Part shown: in pieces, positions 42,325 through 51,407 of the stretch
Layout: each line of letters starts with the position of its first letter
Numbering within the stretch: the stretch's first letter is position 1
Origin: Blautia sp.
Lineage (GTDB): Bacteria; Bacillota; Clostridia; Lachnospirales; Lachnospiraceae
Direction: 5' to 3'
DNA length: 64,000 nucleotides
NCBI GenBank assembly: GCA_017463155.1
Contig: JAFTPT010000020.1
Coordinates: 62,001 to 126,000 of the forward strand
Position numbers and translations under genes: made by a program
Notes under the pieces: generated by a model
Databases searched by the model: none
What the model was told of the DNA's origin: nothing
Seen by the model: the letters and a program-made list of their open reading frames with translations, nothing else

Positions 42325-43245
42325 TTAAAACGGAGTGCCGTACAGATCGTAGGGCGTGCTCTGATAAACATAATAATTCAGCCAGTTTGTATACAGGTTG
42401 TTGGCATGGGCCCGCCACATCAGGAGCGGCTTGTTACCCGGATCATCATTTCTGTAATAATTTACGGGGACATCGATCGGCAGGTTTTTGGAGAGATCCC
42501 GCTTGTACTCCCCGTCCAGGGTGACCCTGTCATATTCCGGATGGCCCATGACAAAGATCTTGCGGCCCTCTTCGGCCATGGCAAGAAAAAGACCGGCTTC
42601 TTCCGATTCCGCCAGGATCGTAAGGGCACTGCAGTTCCGGACATCCTCGATGCTGACCTCCGTGTGCCTCGAATGCGGTGCCAGGAACATATCGTCAAAG
42701 CCGCGCACCAGCGGGATCCGCCGGTTCTGGACCTTATGCCAGAAAAGGCCGAACATTTTGTGGTCCAGCATCCTTTTTTTGAGTCCGTAGTGATAATAGA
42801 GTCCCGCCTGGGCAGCCCAGCACAGGTAGATCGTGGAGGTCACGTGCCTTTCCGACCAGCTCATGATCTCTTTCAGTTCTTCCCAGTAATCCACTTCCTC
42901 GAACTCCATCTGCTCCACCGGGGCCCCCGTGATGATCATCCCGTCAAAACGCATTTCCCGAAGCTCGTCAAAGGTCTGGTAGAATTTATTCAGATGGCTC
43001 ATCGAGGTATTCTTTGCTTCGTGGCTCTGTACAGCCATGAACGTAACATCCACCTGCAGAGGGGTATTCGAAAGGGAACGAAGCAGCTGCAGCTCCGTGT
43101 CCTCCTTCAGCGGCATCAGGTTCAGGATCAGGATCTCGATGGGACGGATATCCTGATGCAAGGCCCTGTTCTCGTCCATGACAAAAATGTTTTCTTTTTC
43201 AAGTATTTCCTTGACGGGCAGATTACTCTGTACTTTGATCGGCAA
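42325..43245 (-). CDS. metA: homoserine O-acetyltransferase, MetA family
   Basis: A 306-residue enzyme of the MetA family that activates homoserine for methionine synthesis. The catalytic Cys142 is in LCWAAQAGLYYHYG, with His in MGHPEYDRVTL and Glu nearby. Residue 111 is Glu (GAPVEQMEFEEVDYW). In this family Glu at 111 is known to favour acetyl-CoA, whereas Gly favours succinyl-CoA, so the acetyltransferase (MetAA) activity is predicted. It lies 1 base downstream of ligA on the same strand, so translation is probably coupled. Confidence 0.93.
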   Translation of the reverse strand: MPIKVQSNLPVKEILEKENIFVMDENRALHQDIRPIEILILNLMPLKEDTELQLLRSLSNTPLQVDVTFMAVQSHEAKNTSMSHLNKFYQTFDELREMRFDGMIITGAPVEQMEFEEVDYWEELKEIMSWSERHVTSTIYLCWAAQAGLYYHYGLKKRMLDHKMFGLFWHKVQNRRIPLVRGFDDMFLAPHSRHTEVSIEDVRNCSALTILAESEEAGLFLAMAEEGRKIFVMGHPEYDRVTLDGEYKRDLSKNLPIDVPVNYYRNDDPGNKPLLMWRAHANNLYTNWLNYYVYQSTPYDLYGTPF

Positions 43246-43246
43246 T

Positions 43247-45220
43247 TCAGTCTCCTCCTGTTGTCTTTTCTTCTATCATCCTGAGCAGGTCCTCCTCCGA
43301 CAGGATCGGGATCCCTAACTCCCGCGCCTTCCGGTTCTTCGTGGATCCGGAGGTCACGTCATTGTTGATCAGGTAATTCGTTTTTGAAGTAACGGAACCT
43401 GTGACCTTTCCGCCCAGTGATTCGATTCGTTCTTTTAATTCGTTTCTGTTTGCGAAGTGTTCGACGCTTCCTGTGATAACGAACGCAGTTCCTTTCAGGG
43501 TCTGTTCGTTTTGATTCTCTTCCTTTTCGATGTGCAGCATGGAAAGAAGGTGGTCCAGCTTCCGGTTGTTCTCTTCATCTGCCAGATAATCCGAAAGGCT
43601 TCCCGCGATGACCGGACCGATATTGGGGATCGACGCGACCTCCTCCTTTGATGCGCTTTTGATCTTTGCAAGATCGTCGTCAAAGAAACGGCAGATCAGC
43701 TTTGCGTTTGCGGCCCCGATGTTCGGGATGCCGAGGCTGTAAAGTACCCGGGACAGTGTCGTCGTCCTGGCACTTTCAAGACTGTTCATCAGATTCCGGT
43801 AGGATTTGTCTCCGAAGCCCTCCATCTCCACGATCTCATCTTTGTGACGTGAAAGAAGGAAAAGGTCCGCGAATTCATGGATAAATCCCCTGGCGATGAA
43901 CTTCTCGAGGGTCGCCTCGGATAGACCGTCGATGTTCATGGCATCCCGGCTGACGAACAGGGAAAAGGATTTGATCTGTTTTGCCGGGCAGGCGGGATTC
44001 TCGCACATCAGTACTTCCGAATCGTTATCCATCCGGATCCGGGTCGGACCGCCGCAGGCCGGACATCGGTCCGGGATCACAAGCGTATCGCTCCGGGTCT
44101 GGTTTTCGGAGATCTGCGGAATGATCATATTTGCCTTGTAGACAGTGACCGTATCTCCCTCTCCCAGGGCCAGCTGCCTGATGATGCTGATGTTGTGAAG
44201 GCTGGCCCGGGTCACGGTCGTACCCTCCAGCTCGACCGGTTCAAAGACAGCGACCGGATTGATTAGCCCCGTCCGGGACGGACTCCACTCGACATACCGG
44301 AGGACCGTTTCCCGCTCCTCATCCGCCCATTTGAAGGCGAAGGAATTCCGTGGGAATTTGGCTGTCTGTCCGAGCGAGGCCCCATAGGAGATGTTATCGT
44401 AAAGCGCGACCAGGCCGTCCGACGGAAACGGATTCTGTCCAAGGGCATCCCGGAAATAATCCATCGCCTGATCCAGCGTCTCCGCTGTGACCATCCGGTA
44501 TTCGACCGTGTCAAAGCCCTGGCTCCTAAGCCAGAGCAGTTCCTTTTCATGAGAGTTCTCAAAGTCCACGCCATCGGCGCTGACAAGGCCGAAAGCATAG
44601 AAACGCACATTCCGCCCGGCGGTGATCTCGTTGTTCAGCTGGCGGACCGATCCGCTGCAGAGATTCCGCGGATTCTTGTACTGTGCGTCCGCGTCCCCGA
44701 TCTCCTCGTTGATCTTCTCAAAATCCGCGTAGGTGATGATCGCTTCGCCGCGAAGCGAAAGGCGCCCCTTATAAGGGATCTGTACGGGAATGTTCCGGAA
44801 GACCCTGGCATTGTTGGTAACGACCTCCCCGACCGTCCCGTTGCCGCGGGTGACGGCCTTTAAAATGGCCCCGCCTTCGTAGGTGAGTACGATCGTGAGT
44901 CCGTCCATCTTCCAGGAAAGGATCGTCCTGTTGTTACCGATAAAGGAGCGAAGGACCTCCACCTCCTTGGTCTTGTCCAGGGACAGCATCGGACGCTCAT
45001 GCGTCTCCTTGGGCAGGCCGTCCACAGCCTCATAGCCCACATGCACCGTGGGACTGTCCGCCATGACGAGCCCTGTCTCCTTCTCAAGCTGTACCAGTTC
45101 GTCATACAGGCGGTCATATTCAAGATTCGACATGATCTCCCGGTCCTCGGCATAGTAGGCCTTCGAAGCTTTATTCAGAAGATCACAAAGCTCCCGGATC
45201 CTTGTCTGTTTATCTGCCAT
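43247..45220 (-). CDS. ligA: NAD-dependent DNA ligase LigA
   Basis: A 657-residue ligase that seals nicks using NAD+. It has an N-terminal Ia domain, the adenylated lysine in SWKMDGLTIVLTYEGG near residue 114, an OB fold, a four-Cys zinc finger (CPACGG then CENPACPAKQ, about residues 395-425), helix-hairpin-helix motifs and a C-terminal BRCT domain (GTAFVITGSVEHFANRNELK). All expected domains are present and the length is normal. The start overlaps the pseudouridine synthase gene by 11 bases and metA follows directly. Confidence 0.96.
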   Translation of the reverse strand: MADKQTRIRELCDLLNKASKAYYAEDREIMSNLEYDRLYDELVQLEKETGLVMADSPTVHVGYEAVDGLPKETHERPMLSLDKTKEVEVLRSFIGNNRTILSWKMDGLTIVLTYEGGAILKAVTRGNGTVGEVVTNNARVFRNIPVQIPYKGRLSLRGEAIITYADFEKINEEIGDADAQYKNPRNLCSGSVRQLNNEITAGRNVRFYAFGLVSADGVDFENSHEKELLWLRSQGFDTVEYRMVTAETLDQAMDYFRDALGQNPFPSDGLVALYDNISYGASLGQTAKFPRNSFAFKWADEERETVLRYVEWSPSRTGLINPVAVFEPVELEGTTVTRASLHNISIIRQLALGEGDTVTVYKANMIIPQISENQTRSDTLVIPDRCPACGGPTRIRMDNDSEVLMCENPACPAKQIKSFSLFVSRDAMNIDGLSEATLEKFIARGFIHEFADLFLLSRHKDEIVEMEGFGDKSYRNLMNSLESARTTTLSRVLYSLGIPNIGAANAKLICRFFDDDLAKIKSASKEEVASIPNIGPVIAGSLSDYLADEENNRKLDHLLSMLHIEKEENQNEQTLKGTAFVITGSVEHFANRNELKERIESLGGKVTGSVTSKTNYLINNDVTSGSTKNRKARELGIPILSEEDLLRMIEEKTTGGD

Positions 45221-45998
45221 TCTTTCCTCCTGTCACTGCCGGCTGTGCATTCTTTTCTTTCGACGAAAGCATGGCAAGCAGCTCATTCTTTTCATTTTCA
45301 GTCATCTTCCGGTACTCGCCGGGCTTCAGACCGTCAAGCGTAAGGTTCATGATGCGGACGCGTACGAGTCTTCGCACCCGGTAGCCAAGATATTCACACA
45401 TGCGGCGGATCTGCCGGTTCAGGCCCTGGGTCAGGATGATGCGGAAGGTGTTTTTTCCCAGTTTTTCCACAAGGCACCGGCGCGTCATCTGTCCAAGGAC
45501 CGGGATCCCGGAACTCATCGCACGGACGAAATCATCCGTGACAGGACGGTCCACCGTGACGATATATTCTTTTTCATGATATTCCGAAGCCTTCATCATC
45601 CGGTTTACGAGCTCTCCCTGGTTGGTCATGAGGAGAAGGCCTTCCGAATCCTTGTCAAGCCGGCCGGCCGGGTAGATGCGCTCCGGCCAGGCGAGATAAT
45701 CCGTCACGGTCTGCTCGTCTCTCTGCCGCCTGGTACTGCAGACGATGCCTCTTGGCTTATAAAAAAGCAGCAGGATCCCGGAGGCTTTTCCGGAGACCTT
45801 TTTTCCGTCACAGACGATCTCGTCATCCGGAAGCACCCGGTCGCCCGGGACAGCCTGCCGCCCGTTGATCGATACACGGCCCTCCGCGATCAGCCTGTCG
45901 GCCTCCCGGCGGGAGCAGATCCCCGCCTCGCTCAGATATTTGTTGATGCGGCATCCGCCGCCGTTTTCCGGAACCCTGGTAAGCAAACGCAGTTCCAT
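45210..45998 (-). CDS. rRNA pseudouridine synthase, RluB/RluF family
   Basis: 262 residues: an N-terminal S4 RNA-binding domain (RINKYLSEAGICSRREADRL) and a pseudouridine synthase domain with the catalytic Asp in PAGRLDKDSEGLLLMTNQGE near residue 115 and GLNRQIRRMCEYLGY. The sequence style is closest to RluF, which acts on 23S rRNA position 2604, but RluB- or RsuA-type specificity cannot be excluded. It heads the operon with ligA and metA and overlaps ligA by 11 bases. Confidence 0.88.
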   Translation of the reverse strand: MELRLLTRVPENGGGCRINKYLSEAGICSRREADRLIAEGRVSINGRQAVPGDRVLPDDEIVCDGKKVSGKASGILLLFYKPRGIVCSTRRQRDEQTVTDYLAWPERIYPAGRLDKDSEGLLLMTNQGELVNRMMKASEYHEKEYIVTVDRPVTDDFVRAMSSGIPVLGQMTRRCLVEKLGKNTFRIILTQGLNRQIRRMCEYLGYRVRRLVRVRIMNLTLDGLKPGEYRKMTENEKNELLAMLSSKEKNAQPAVTGGKNGR

Positions 45999-46027
45999 CC
46001 TTTCCCTTCGATAGAATGATATGTACC

Positions 46028-46056
46028 ATTATATATGCTTTTTTTCGTTTGGGCAA
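46028..46056 (-). promoter_or_regulatory. promoter of the pseudouridine synthase-ligA-metA operon
   Basis: On the minus strand, TTGCCC (46056-46051), 17 bases, perfect TATAAT (46033-46028), 29 bases before the gene start. Confidence 0.75.
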
Positions 46057-46118
46057 GCAGTGATGGCCAAAACGCGGAGTTCCTTCCCGTAAACACGAAG
46101 TGCACGGCAAAAAGTGGG

Positions 46119-46147
46119 TTGTTTTTTGGAGCCGACTATTGTATTAT
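46119..46147 (+). promoter_or_regulatory. promoter of the polysaccharide deacetylase gene
   Basis: TTGTTT at 46119-46124, 17 bases, TATTAT at 46142-46147, 38 bases before the start codon. Confidence 0.7.
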
Positions 46148-46185
46148 GTAGACTAGACAAGCATTTACAAGGAGGAAACTGTTCC

Positions 46186-47544
46186 ATGGATCAGAAGAAA
46201 AAGCGGACCAGTCCGCTTCTGGTGATCCTTTCGCTGCTCATCTGTATCGGATCCGCAGCCGCGGTCACATATACATCCTCGGAGCCTTCGCCTGCCGACA
46301 GCAATTCGTTTACGGATCTCTTGTCGCTGGTGATGCCGAAGGAACGCACATTGGCTTCCGCCGTCACGGATTCCGGTACGGCAGAAAAAGCCGCTTCCGC
46401 TGATGGTACGGCCGCTTCCGAGGCAGCCGCAACCGGGGAGGATGAAGTCATCATTCCCGAGGAAAACTTCCAGAGCGTCCTGCCGTCCATCGATCTTCCC
46501 GAGGAGGATCCTTCCTATCAGCGGCCGGTATCCGAATTTGCCGACCGGGGCACCTGGACCAAGACCAAAGGACGCTGGTATTTCATGGTGGACGGAGCCG
46601 CGATCACCGGATGGCTCTATGACAGCGACGGCAAGACCTATTACTTCGATCACGAGACCAATTACATGCTGAAGGACTGGCAGGAAATCGACGGTGTCCG
46701 CTACTTCTTTGACAAGGACGGCATCCTGCAGACCTTTAAAGCCACCTATAATGACCAGATCTACTATTTCCATCCCGATGGTACCATCAACGAGGAACGC
46801 ACTTCAAAAGAAGCCCTGCAGGCCGTAGATGATATTTTTGCGCAGAAGGCCGCCGAGGCCGCTTCTGCCGAAGCGGAAAACTCCGCCGATGCCTCAGAGG
46901 TTCTCACGGAAGAAGAAATTGCCAAGGCCGCTGCAGGAAGCAGCGGCCTTGTTGCTTTAACCTTTGACGACGGTCCTGGTTCTTTTACGGGACGTCTGCT
47001 CGACTGCCTCGAAAAATACAATGTCAAAGCAACCTTCTTTATGGTAGGCCGGGAGATCGAATCCTTCCCCGAAGAGGTTGCGCGCATGGAAAAGCTTGGC
47101 TGTGAGCTCGGCAATCATTCCTACGATCACACGGATCTCACGACTCTGAACGCCGACCAGATCCGGAAGCAGATCGAGAAGACCGATTCACTGATCTCCT
47201 CCGCGGCCGGTCATCCAGCCACGCTGATCCGCCCGCCTTACGGGAACATTAACAAGACCGTACGCAAAACGCTCGGCGTCCCCATGATCCTATGGTCGAT
47301 CGACACACTGGACTGGGAATCCCAGGACCCGAAACAGATCGTTCCTCTCGCGCTCTCCGAGGTCACGGACGGATCGATCATACTGATGCATGACATCTTC
47401 AGTACCTCTGTGGATGCGGTCGAAAAGCTGATCCCGAAGCTGATCAAAAAAGGCTACAAGCTGGTCACCGTGTCGGAGCTGGCCGCAGCGCGCGGCGTCA
47501 CACTGGAAGCCGGAACCGCATATGGTTCCTTCTATCCTGAATGA
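46186..47544 (+). CDS. secreted polysaccharide deacetylase with wall-binding repeats
   Basis: 452 residues from ATG 46186, which follows AAGGAGGAAAC. After a basic start and one membrane segment or signal peptide comes a Ser/Ala/Glu linker. Glucan-binding-type repeats follow (about 145-225; GRWYFMVDGAAITGWLYD, GKTYYFDHETNYMLKDW, GVRYFFDKDGIL). The NodB deacetylase domain (about 262-450) has TFDDGPGSFTGRLL, GNHSYDHTDL, RPPYGNINK and LMHDIF, i.e. all five catalytic motifs with the metal-binding Asp-His-His set. It probably removes acetyl groups from peptidoglycan or another wall glycan and is held at the wall by the repeats. Confidence 0.9.
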   Translation: MDQKKKRTSPLLVILSLLICIGSAAAVTYTSSEPSPADSNSFTDLLSLVMPKERTLASAVTDSGTAEKAASADGTAASEAAATGEDEVIIPEENFQSVLPSIDLPEEDPSYQRPVSEFADRGTWTKTKGRWYFMVDGAAITGWLYDSDGKTYYFDHETNYMLKDWQEIDGVRYFFDKDGILQTFKATYNDQIYYFHPDGTINEERTSKEALQAVDDIFAQKAAEAASAEAENSADASEVLTEEEIAKAAAGSSGLVALTFDDGPGSFTGRLLDCLEKYNVKATFFMVGREIESFPEEVARMEKLGCELGNHSYDHTDLTTLNADQIRKQIEKTDSLISSAAGHPATLIRPPYGNINKTVRKTLGVPMILWSIDTLDWESQDPKQIVPLALSEVTDGSIILMHDIFSTSVDAVEKLIPKLIKKGYKLVTVSELAAARGVTLEAGTAYGSFYPE

Positions 47545-47563
47545 ATCTTCTATTGTAAAAGAA

Positions 47564-47604
47564 CGGAGGCTGATGCAATCATGCATCAGCCTCCGACTGT
47601 TTTT
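47564..47604. terminator. bidirectional intrinsic terminator
   Basis: CGGAGGCTGATGCA (47564-47577) pairs perfectly with TGCATCAGCCTCCG (47582-47595). A T run follows on the plus strand, and the minus strand continues TTCTTTTAC. It lies between the convergent deacetylase and SH3 genes. Confidence 0.9.
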
Positions 47605-47612
47605 GTAACTGA

Positions 47613-48545
47613 TCAGCTCAGCAGATCCTGGTAGATATACCCTGTCTGCCCTTCATAATCGATCTGGACCCACTGGCCTTCCTGGCCGGTCTTCTTGACC
47701 TTGGTACCTTCGGAATAGCCTCCGATGATCTCGGAATCCCCGTCAGCGGCCGCACGAACGTTGGCGTCTGTGTTGACTGTCAGGGTCTCTCCCTCTTCTT
47801 CGGCCGGCTTCTCGGCCGTATCAGACGCGGAAGCCGTCGCTGTCGTATCTTCCTCGCCCAGGTTCTTTAAGAACTCCGCCAGCTCAGGATCGGTCTCCTG
47901 CGCTTTTTCGTTCTCATTCCGGACCTTGGTCGTCAGAGCCTGTACATCGGCATCCTTCTTGAGGTTCTCGGTGTACGAAGAAATACTTGCATTGCCGGCC
48001 GCTCCGCCGTCGATCTTGAGGGCCCCGTCCGCATCAGTCACCACATAGAACTGGCTGAGAGCCGGTACCGGTGTGGAGATACCCTTGCAGATATAGTTGA
48101 AGCACGCGTATACGACGTAGCTTGTATCTTCAAGTCCTTCCTTGGAATAGACGTTTTCCACCTCGTATCTGTCGATGTAGTCCTTGGCATTGGTTACCTT
48201 AGCCTCATCCGCGGCGGAAAGATTGATCTCGATCTCCTTCAGCGCATCGATATCCTTGTCTCCAAGTGCTTTGTAATAGCTTTCGATCAGTTCCTTCACA
48301 TCCGCATCCGCCTCGACGAGAGGATTCTCGATCTTGCCTTCTGCCTCGGTATCCGCGGAACTGTCCGTTGTCTCAGGTGTTTCCTGTTCAGCCTGCTCAG
48401 GTGCCGAATCGGTGGTATCGGATGAACGTCCTCTGCCTGCGCAGGCACGGATACCAAAAAACAACACCAGCACGACGAGCAGAATGGCTCCGCCAAGCAT
48501 AAAATAGCGGAGATTATCGGACAACCACTCCCTGAAATCATCCAT
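47613..48545 (-). CDS. membrane-anchored protein with C-terminal bacterial SH3 domain
   Basis: 310 residues: a short cytoplasmic start, one membrane segment (YFMLGGAILLVVLVLFFGI), an acidic Ser/Thr/Glu linker, a folded region of about 130 residues (about 75-205) resembling an NTF2-like or DUF4440-like fold, a second linker and a C-terminal SH3b domain (VRAAADGDSEIIGGYSEG to WVQIDYEGQTGYIYQDLL). SH3b domains bind wall peptides. No catalytic motif is visible. ATAAGGAGGGGTGGAAT precedes the ATG. The tRNA-Arg gene lies just upstream. Confidence 0.82.
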   Translation of the reverse strand: MDDFREWLSDNLRYFMLGGAILLVVLVLFFGIRACAGRGRSSDTTDSAPEQAEQETPETTDSSADTEAEGKIENPLVEADADVKELIESYYKALGDKDIDALKEIEINLSAADEAKVTNAKDYIDRYEVENVYSKEGLEDTSYVVYACFNYICKGISTPVPALSQFYVVTDADGALKIDGGAAGNASISSYTENLKKDADVQALTTKVRNENEKAQETDPELAEFLKNLGEEDTTATASASDTAEKPAEEEGETLTVNTDANVRAAADGDSEIIGGYSEGTKVKKTGQEGQWVQIDYEGQTGYIYQDLLS

Positions 48546-48561
48546 ATTCCACCCCTCCTTA

Positions 48562-48592
48562 TAAAAAGTGCCGAGAGTCCCCTACTCCCGGC
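48562..48592 (-). terminator. intrinsic terminator of the tRNA-Arg transcript
   Basis: On the minus strand GCCGGGAG (48592-48585) pairs with CTCTCGGC (48577-48570) with one mismatch, followed by ACTTTTTA. It separates the tRNA from the SH3 gene. Confidence 0.75.
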
Positions 48593-48595
48593 AAA

Positions 48596-48667
48596 CACAC
48601 CTGAAGGGAATCGAACCCCCGCACATGGTACCGGAAACCACTGCTCTATCCACTGAGCTACAGGTGC
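48596..48667 (-). tRNA. tRNA-Arg, anticodon CCG
   Basis: The minus strand folds as a full cloverleaf. The acceptor stem GCACCTG pairs with CAGGTGT, the D arm is GCTC/GAGC, and the anticodon stem GTGGT/ACCAT surrounds the loop TTCCGGT with anticodon CCG (reads CGG). The T arm is GGGGG-TTCGATT-CCCTT with two G-U pairs. The discriminator base is G, and CCA is not encoded. Coordinates exclude CCA. Confidence 0.93.
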
Positions 48668-48703
48668 GTATAAAACACAGGTAAACCTGTTACCTTCGCA
48701 TAC

Positions 48704-48732
48704 AATATAGCACACTTTTGTGCTATTGTAAA
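48704..48732 (-). promoter_or_regulatory. promoter of the tRNA-Arg gene
   Basis: On the minus strand TTTACA (48732-48727), 17 bases, TATATT (48709-48704), 36 bases before the tRNA. The spacer contains the inverted repeat TAGCACA/TGTGCTA. Confidence 0.75.
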
Positions 48733-48764
48733 GTTTTTTCGGGTTAATTCAGATTATTTGATGT

Positions 48765-48812
48765 ATGCAGTATAAGCTCCTGCCAGCGCGTGGCAGCAGC
48801 TCATTACTGCAT
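48765..48812. repeat. long imperfect hairpin between the NhaC and tRNA-Arg genes
   Basis: ATGCAGTA (48765-48772) pairs with TACTGCAT (48805-48812), and inside it AGCTCCTGCCA (48775-48785) pairs with TGGCAGCAGCT (48791-48801) with one mismatch around a GCGCG loop. No T run follows on either strand, so it is not a standard terminator. It may end or stabilise the nhaC message. Confidence 0.6.
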
Positions 48813-48872
48813 ATATCATACATGAACTCCGGTTCTTATCTGTAAAGTCTGTTTTCCCGAAGGGCGTACCAT

Positions 48873-50498
48873 TTACGCCGTCTGCTTAAGATCCGAGAAT
48901 TTTGCCTTGATCAGGAAGACCACCAGCAGCATCAGGATGATCGAGACCGGCAGGCAGATCACCACATTTCTTACAAATCCCGCGATCAGGTAGGAAACAA
49001 AGGACACGGCCGCCGCGACGATCGCGTACGGGAGCTGTGTCGATACATGATTCACATGATCGCATTGGGCGCCGGCCGACGCCATGATCGTGGTGTCCGA
49101 GATCGGTGAGCAATGGTCGCCGCACACGGCGCCGGCCATGCAGGCCGAGATCGCGATGATCATAAGGCTTGTATCCGTCGCGGAAAATGCTTCGACAACG
49201 ATCGGGATCAGGATACCGAAGGTACCCCAGGAGGTGCCTGTCGCGAACGAAAGGAAGCACGCGATCAGGAAGATGATGGCCGGCAGGAAGTTCATCAGGC
49301 TGCCGGCGGAAGCCTTGATCCCGTTGGCAACGAATTCCGCCGCGCCAAGGCTGTCGGTCATGGCCTTCAGCGTCCAGGCAAAGGTCAGGATCAGGATGGC
49401 GGGCACCATAGCCTTGAATCCGTCCGGAATACAAGCCATGCACTTTTTGAAGGAAAGGACTCTCCTGCACATGTACAGGATGACCGTAATGATCAGGCCG
49501 AAAAAACTTCCGATCGCAAGTCCGACGGAAGCGTCACTGTTTGAGAAAGCCGTGATAAAGCTTTCTCCGGAGAAGAAACCGCCGGTGTAGATCATGCCGA
49601 TGACACAGCAGATCACGAGGCTCAGGATCGGGATCAGCAGATCGATGACCTTTCCGCTCGGATTTCCCTCGCCCTCCGGCTCCGCGTTGAGATACGGGCG
49701 GGCGTCGGTGGTATAGATATCTCCTTTGAGGGCGTTGCTCTCATGCACGCCCATCGGGCCGAATTCGACCTTAAGGATGACCATGGACACCATCATGATG
49801 ATCGTGAGGATCGCGTAATAATTCCACGGGATCGCCTTGACAAACAGGGACAGTCCTTCTTCTCCCTTGACAAAGCCGCTGACGGCGGCCGCCCAGGATG
49901 AGATCGGTGCAATGATGCAGACCGGAGCCGCGGTCGCGTCGATCAGGTAGGCCAGCTTTGCGCGGGATACATTGTGTTTGTCGGTGATGGGACGCATGAC
50001 GCTTCCGACCGTCAGGCAGTTGAAATAGTCGTCGATGAAGATCAGGACGCCGAGCAGGATCGTGGAAAGTTCCGCGCCCACACGGGTCTTGATGTGCTTA
50101 CCGGCCCATCGCCCGAAGGCGGCCGAGCCCCCGGCCCGGTTCATCAGGCAGACCATGGAGCCGAGGATCACGAGGAACACCAGGATGCCTACGTTGTAGG
50201 AATCGGACAGAACGCTGATGATGCCTCCGTTAAAGATATGCAGTACCGTCCCTTCAAAGCTGAAATTCGAATAGAACAGCGCGCCGACCAGGATCCCGAT
50301 GAACAGGGAGCTGTATACCTCCTTCGTGATCAGTGCCAGAACGATGGCTACGATCGGCGGGATCAAAGCCCAGAAGGTGGCGTACATCTTCGGGGTATAC
50401 GCTTCCTCCTCTTCCGCCATGACAAGCACAGAGCATGCCAGGGCAAGAAACAGCGTGACCGGAATGGTGAATCTCCATTTATTCATGAGTCTCCGCAT
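48873..50498 (-). CDS. Na+/H+ antiporter, NhaC family
   Basis: A 541-residue polytopic membrane protein with about 12-13 helices. It begins with a signal-like helix, then TFWALIPPIVAIVLALITKEVYSS; further family stretches are IFIDDYFNCLTVGSVMRPITD, SFATGTSWGTFGILIPI and ACMAGAVCGDHCSPISDTTIM, all typical of NhaC-type transporters. These exchange Na+ for H+ or carry amino or carboxylic acids; the exact substrate cannot be told. GAAGGAGGAGATAGA precedes the ATG. It is a single-gene unit with its own promoter. Confidence 0.9.
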   Translation of the reverse strand: MRRLMNKWRFTIPVTLFLALACSVLVMAEEEEAYTPKMYATFWALIPPIVAIVLALITKEVYSSLFIGILVGALFYSNFSFEGTVLHIFNGGIISVLSDSYNVGILVFLVILGSMVCLMNRAGGSAAFGRWAGKHIKTRVGAELSTILLGVLIFIDDYFNCLTVGSVMRPITDKHNVSRAKLAYLIDATAAPVCIIAPISSWAAAVSGFVKGEEGLSLFVKAIPWNYYAILTIIMMVSMVILKVEFGPMGVHESNALKGDIYTTDARPYLNAEPEGEGNPSGKVIDLLIPILSLVICCVIGMIYTGGFFSGESFITAFSNSDASVGLAIGSFFGLIITVILYMCRRVLSFKKCMACIPDGFKAMVPAILILTFAWTLKAMTDSLGAAEFVANGIKASAGSLMNFLPAIIFLIACFLSFATGTSWGTFGILIPIVVEAFSATDTSLMIIAISACMAGAVCGDHCSPISDTTIMASAGAQCDHVNHVSTQLPYAIVAAAVSFVSYLIAGFVRNVVICLPVSIILMLLVVFLIKAKFSDLKQTA

Positions 50499-50543
50499 TC
50501 TATCTCCTCCTTCTGCGAGATTGCTTTGTTCCTTTATTACTTT

Positions 50544-50572
50544 AATGTAGCAGATTTTCAGGAAAATAGCAA
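50544..50572 (-). promoter_or_regulatory. promoter of the NhaC gene
   Basis: On the minus strand TTGCTA (50572-50567), 17 bases, TACATT (50549-50544), 46 bases before the start codon. Confidence 0.7.
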
Positions 50573-50600
50573 CACTTTTATCGCCGGAGGCAGTGATTAC

Positions 50601-51407
50601 TCAAAGAACCCGGTAAACATAATGCTGCATGGTCTCCGCGGTCCTTTGAAGACCCGCCTCGTCAAGATACGAACAGACGGCGGAGGTCTTTACAGGCGCG
50701 ATATAGTGGATCTTCAGATCCGAAAGGGCTTTTTGGAAGCGTTCCTGATCCACGGAAAAATCCTCATAATAAAACACCTGCCAGATGGCATTGTCAGGGT
50801 CCTCATGGCGGCGCACAAACGTCTCCTCGTCGCATTTTTCGAGCTGGGTCAGCCTTTTCTTGGACAGGATGCTACGCACCGTCGGATCATAGACACGGTA
50901 GGTCGTCATGAGCTCCGCCCCGTACAGGACCCTGGGAACCCGGTGTCCTCCTTCGTGGAAAGCCGCGTTGAGCTCGATCAGCTCACTTCGCACGAAAGCC
51001 GCGTTCTCCGCCGGATGGTAATCCGGCGCGTCCGCGGAAAGGAAAACCGGTTTTCCGATCAGGCAGATGAGAGCGACGGCCGCCGCAGCCCCGGCCACCT
51101 TCAGGATGCCTTTCAGCCTGAAGATCAGCTGCGTACAGGCATAGGCGATCGTGATGTAAAAGACCAGCATCCAGAAAAACCTGGGATAGCGGTTCCGCAT
51201 CCCCTGGGTCCGGACAAAAAGGCCGGTCAGGAGCGGATTGAACACCGTAAGGGCCAGCGCCAGCAGAGGAAGTAAAAGAAACATCTTCCGCCTCTTCTCC
51301 GAAAACAGAAGGATGTAAAGAAGCGCGGCCGCGTACAGGATCCATATGTAATTCCCTCCTGCGTATGTGAGGAAGGCGTCTCTGATAAACAGAACATGCT
51401 CCGGCAT
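50601..51407 (-). CDS. membrane protein, second copy of module part B
   Basis: 268 residues from the ATG at 51407 (GAGGAGAAAACA before it). It has four or five membrane segments in the first 130 residues (YIWILYAAALLYILLF onward), then a soluble domain ending in AETMQHYVYRVL. It aligns by eye with the 260-residue protein encoded at 52538-53320: an aromatic-rich NYPRFFW/FRIYWIF stretch after the third helix and a C-terminus of the form YLVVP/YIAPV then HYGVFRL/HYVYRVL. It appears to be the C-terminal half of a glycosyltransferase-like (GT-C-type) membrane protein whose N-terminal half is the gene upstream. Function unknown. Confidence 0.65.
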   Translation of the reverse strand: MPEHVLFIRDAFLTYAGGNYIWILYAAALLYILLFSEKRRKMFLLLPLLALALTVFNPLLTGLFVRTQGMRNRYPRFFWMLVFYITIAYACTQLIFRLKGILKVAGAAAAVALICLIGKPVFLSADAPDYHPAENAAFVRSELIELNAAFHEGGHRVPRVLYGAELMTTYRVYDPTVRSILSKKRLTQLEKCDEETFVRRHEDPDNAIWQVFYYEDFSVDQERFQKALSDLKIHYIAPVKTSAVCSYLDEAGLQRTAETMQHYVYRVL

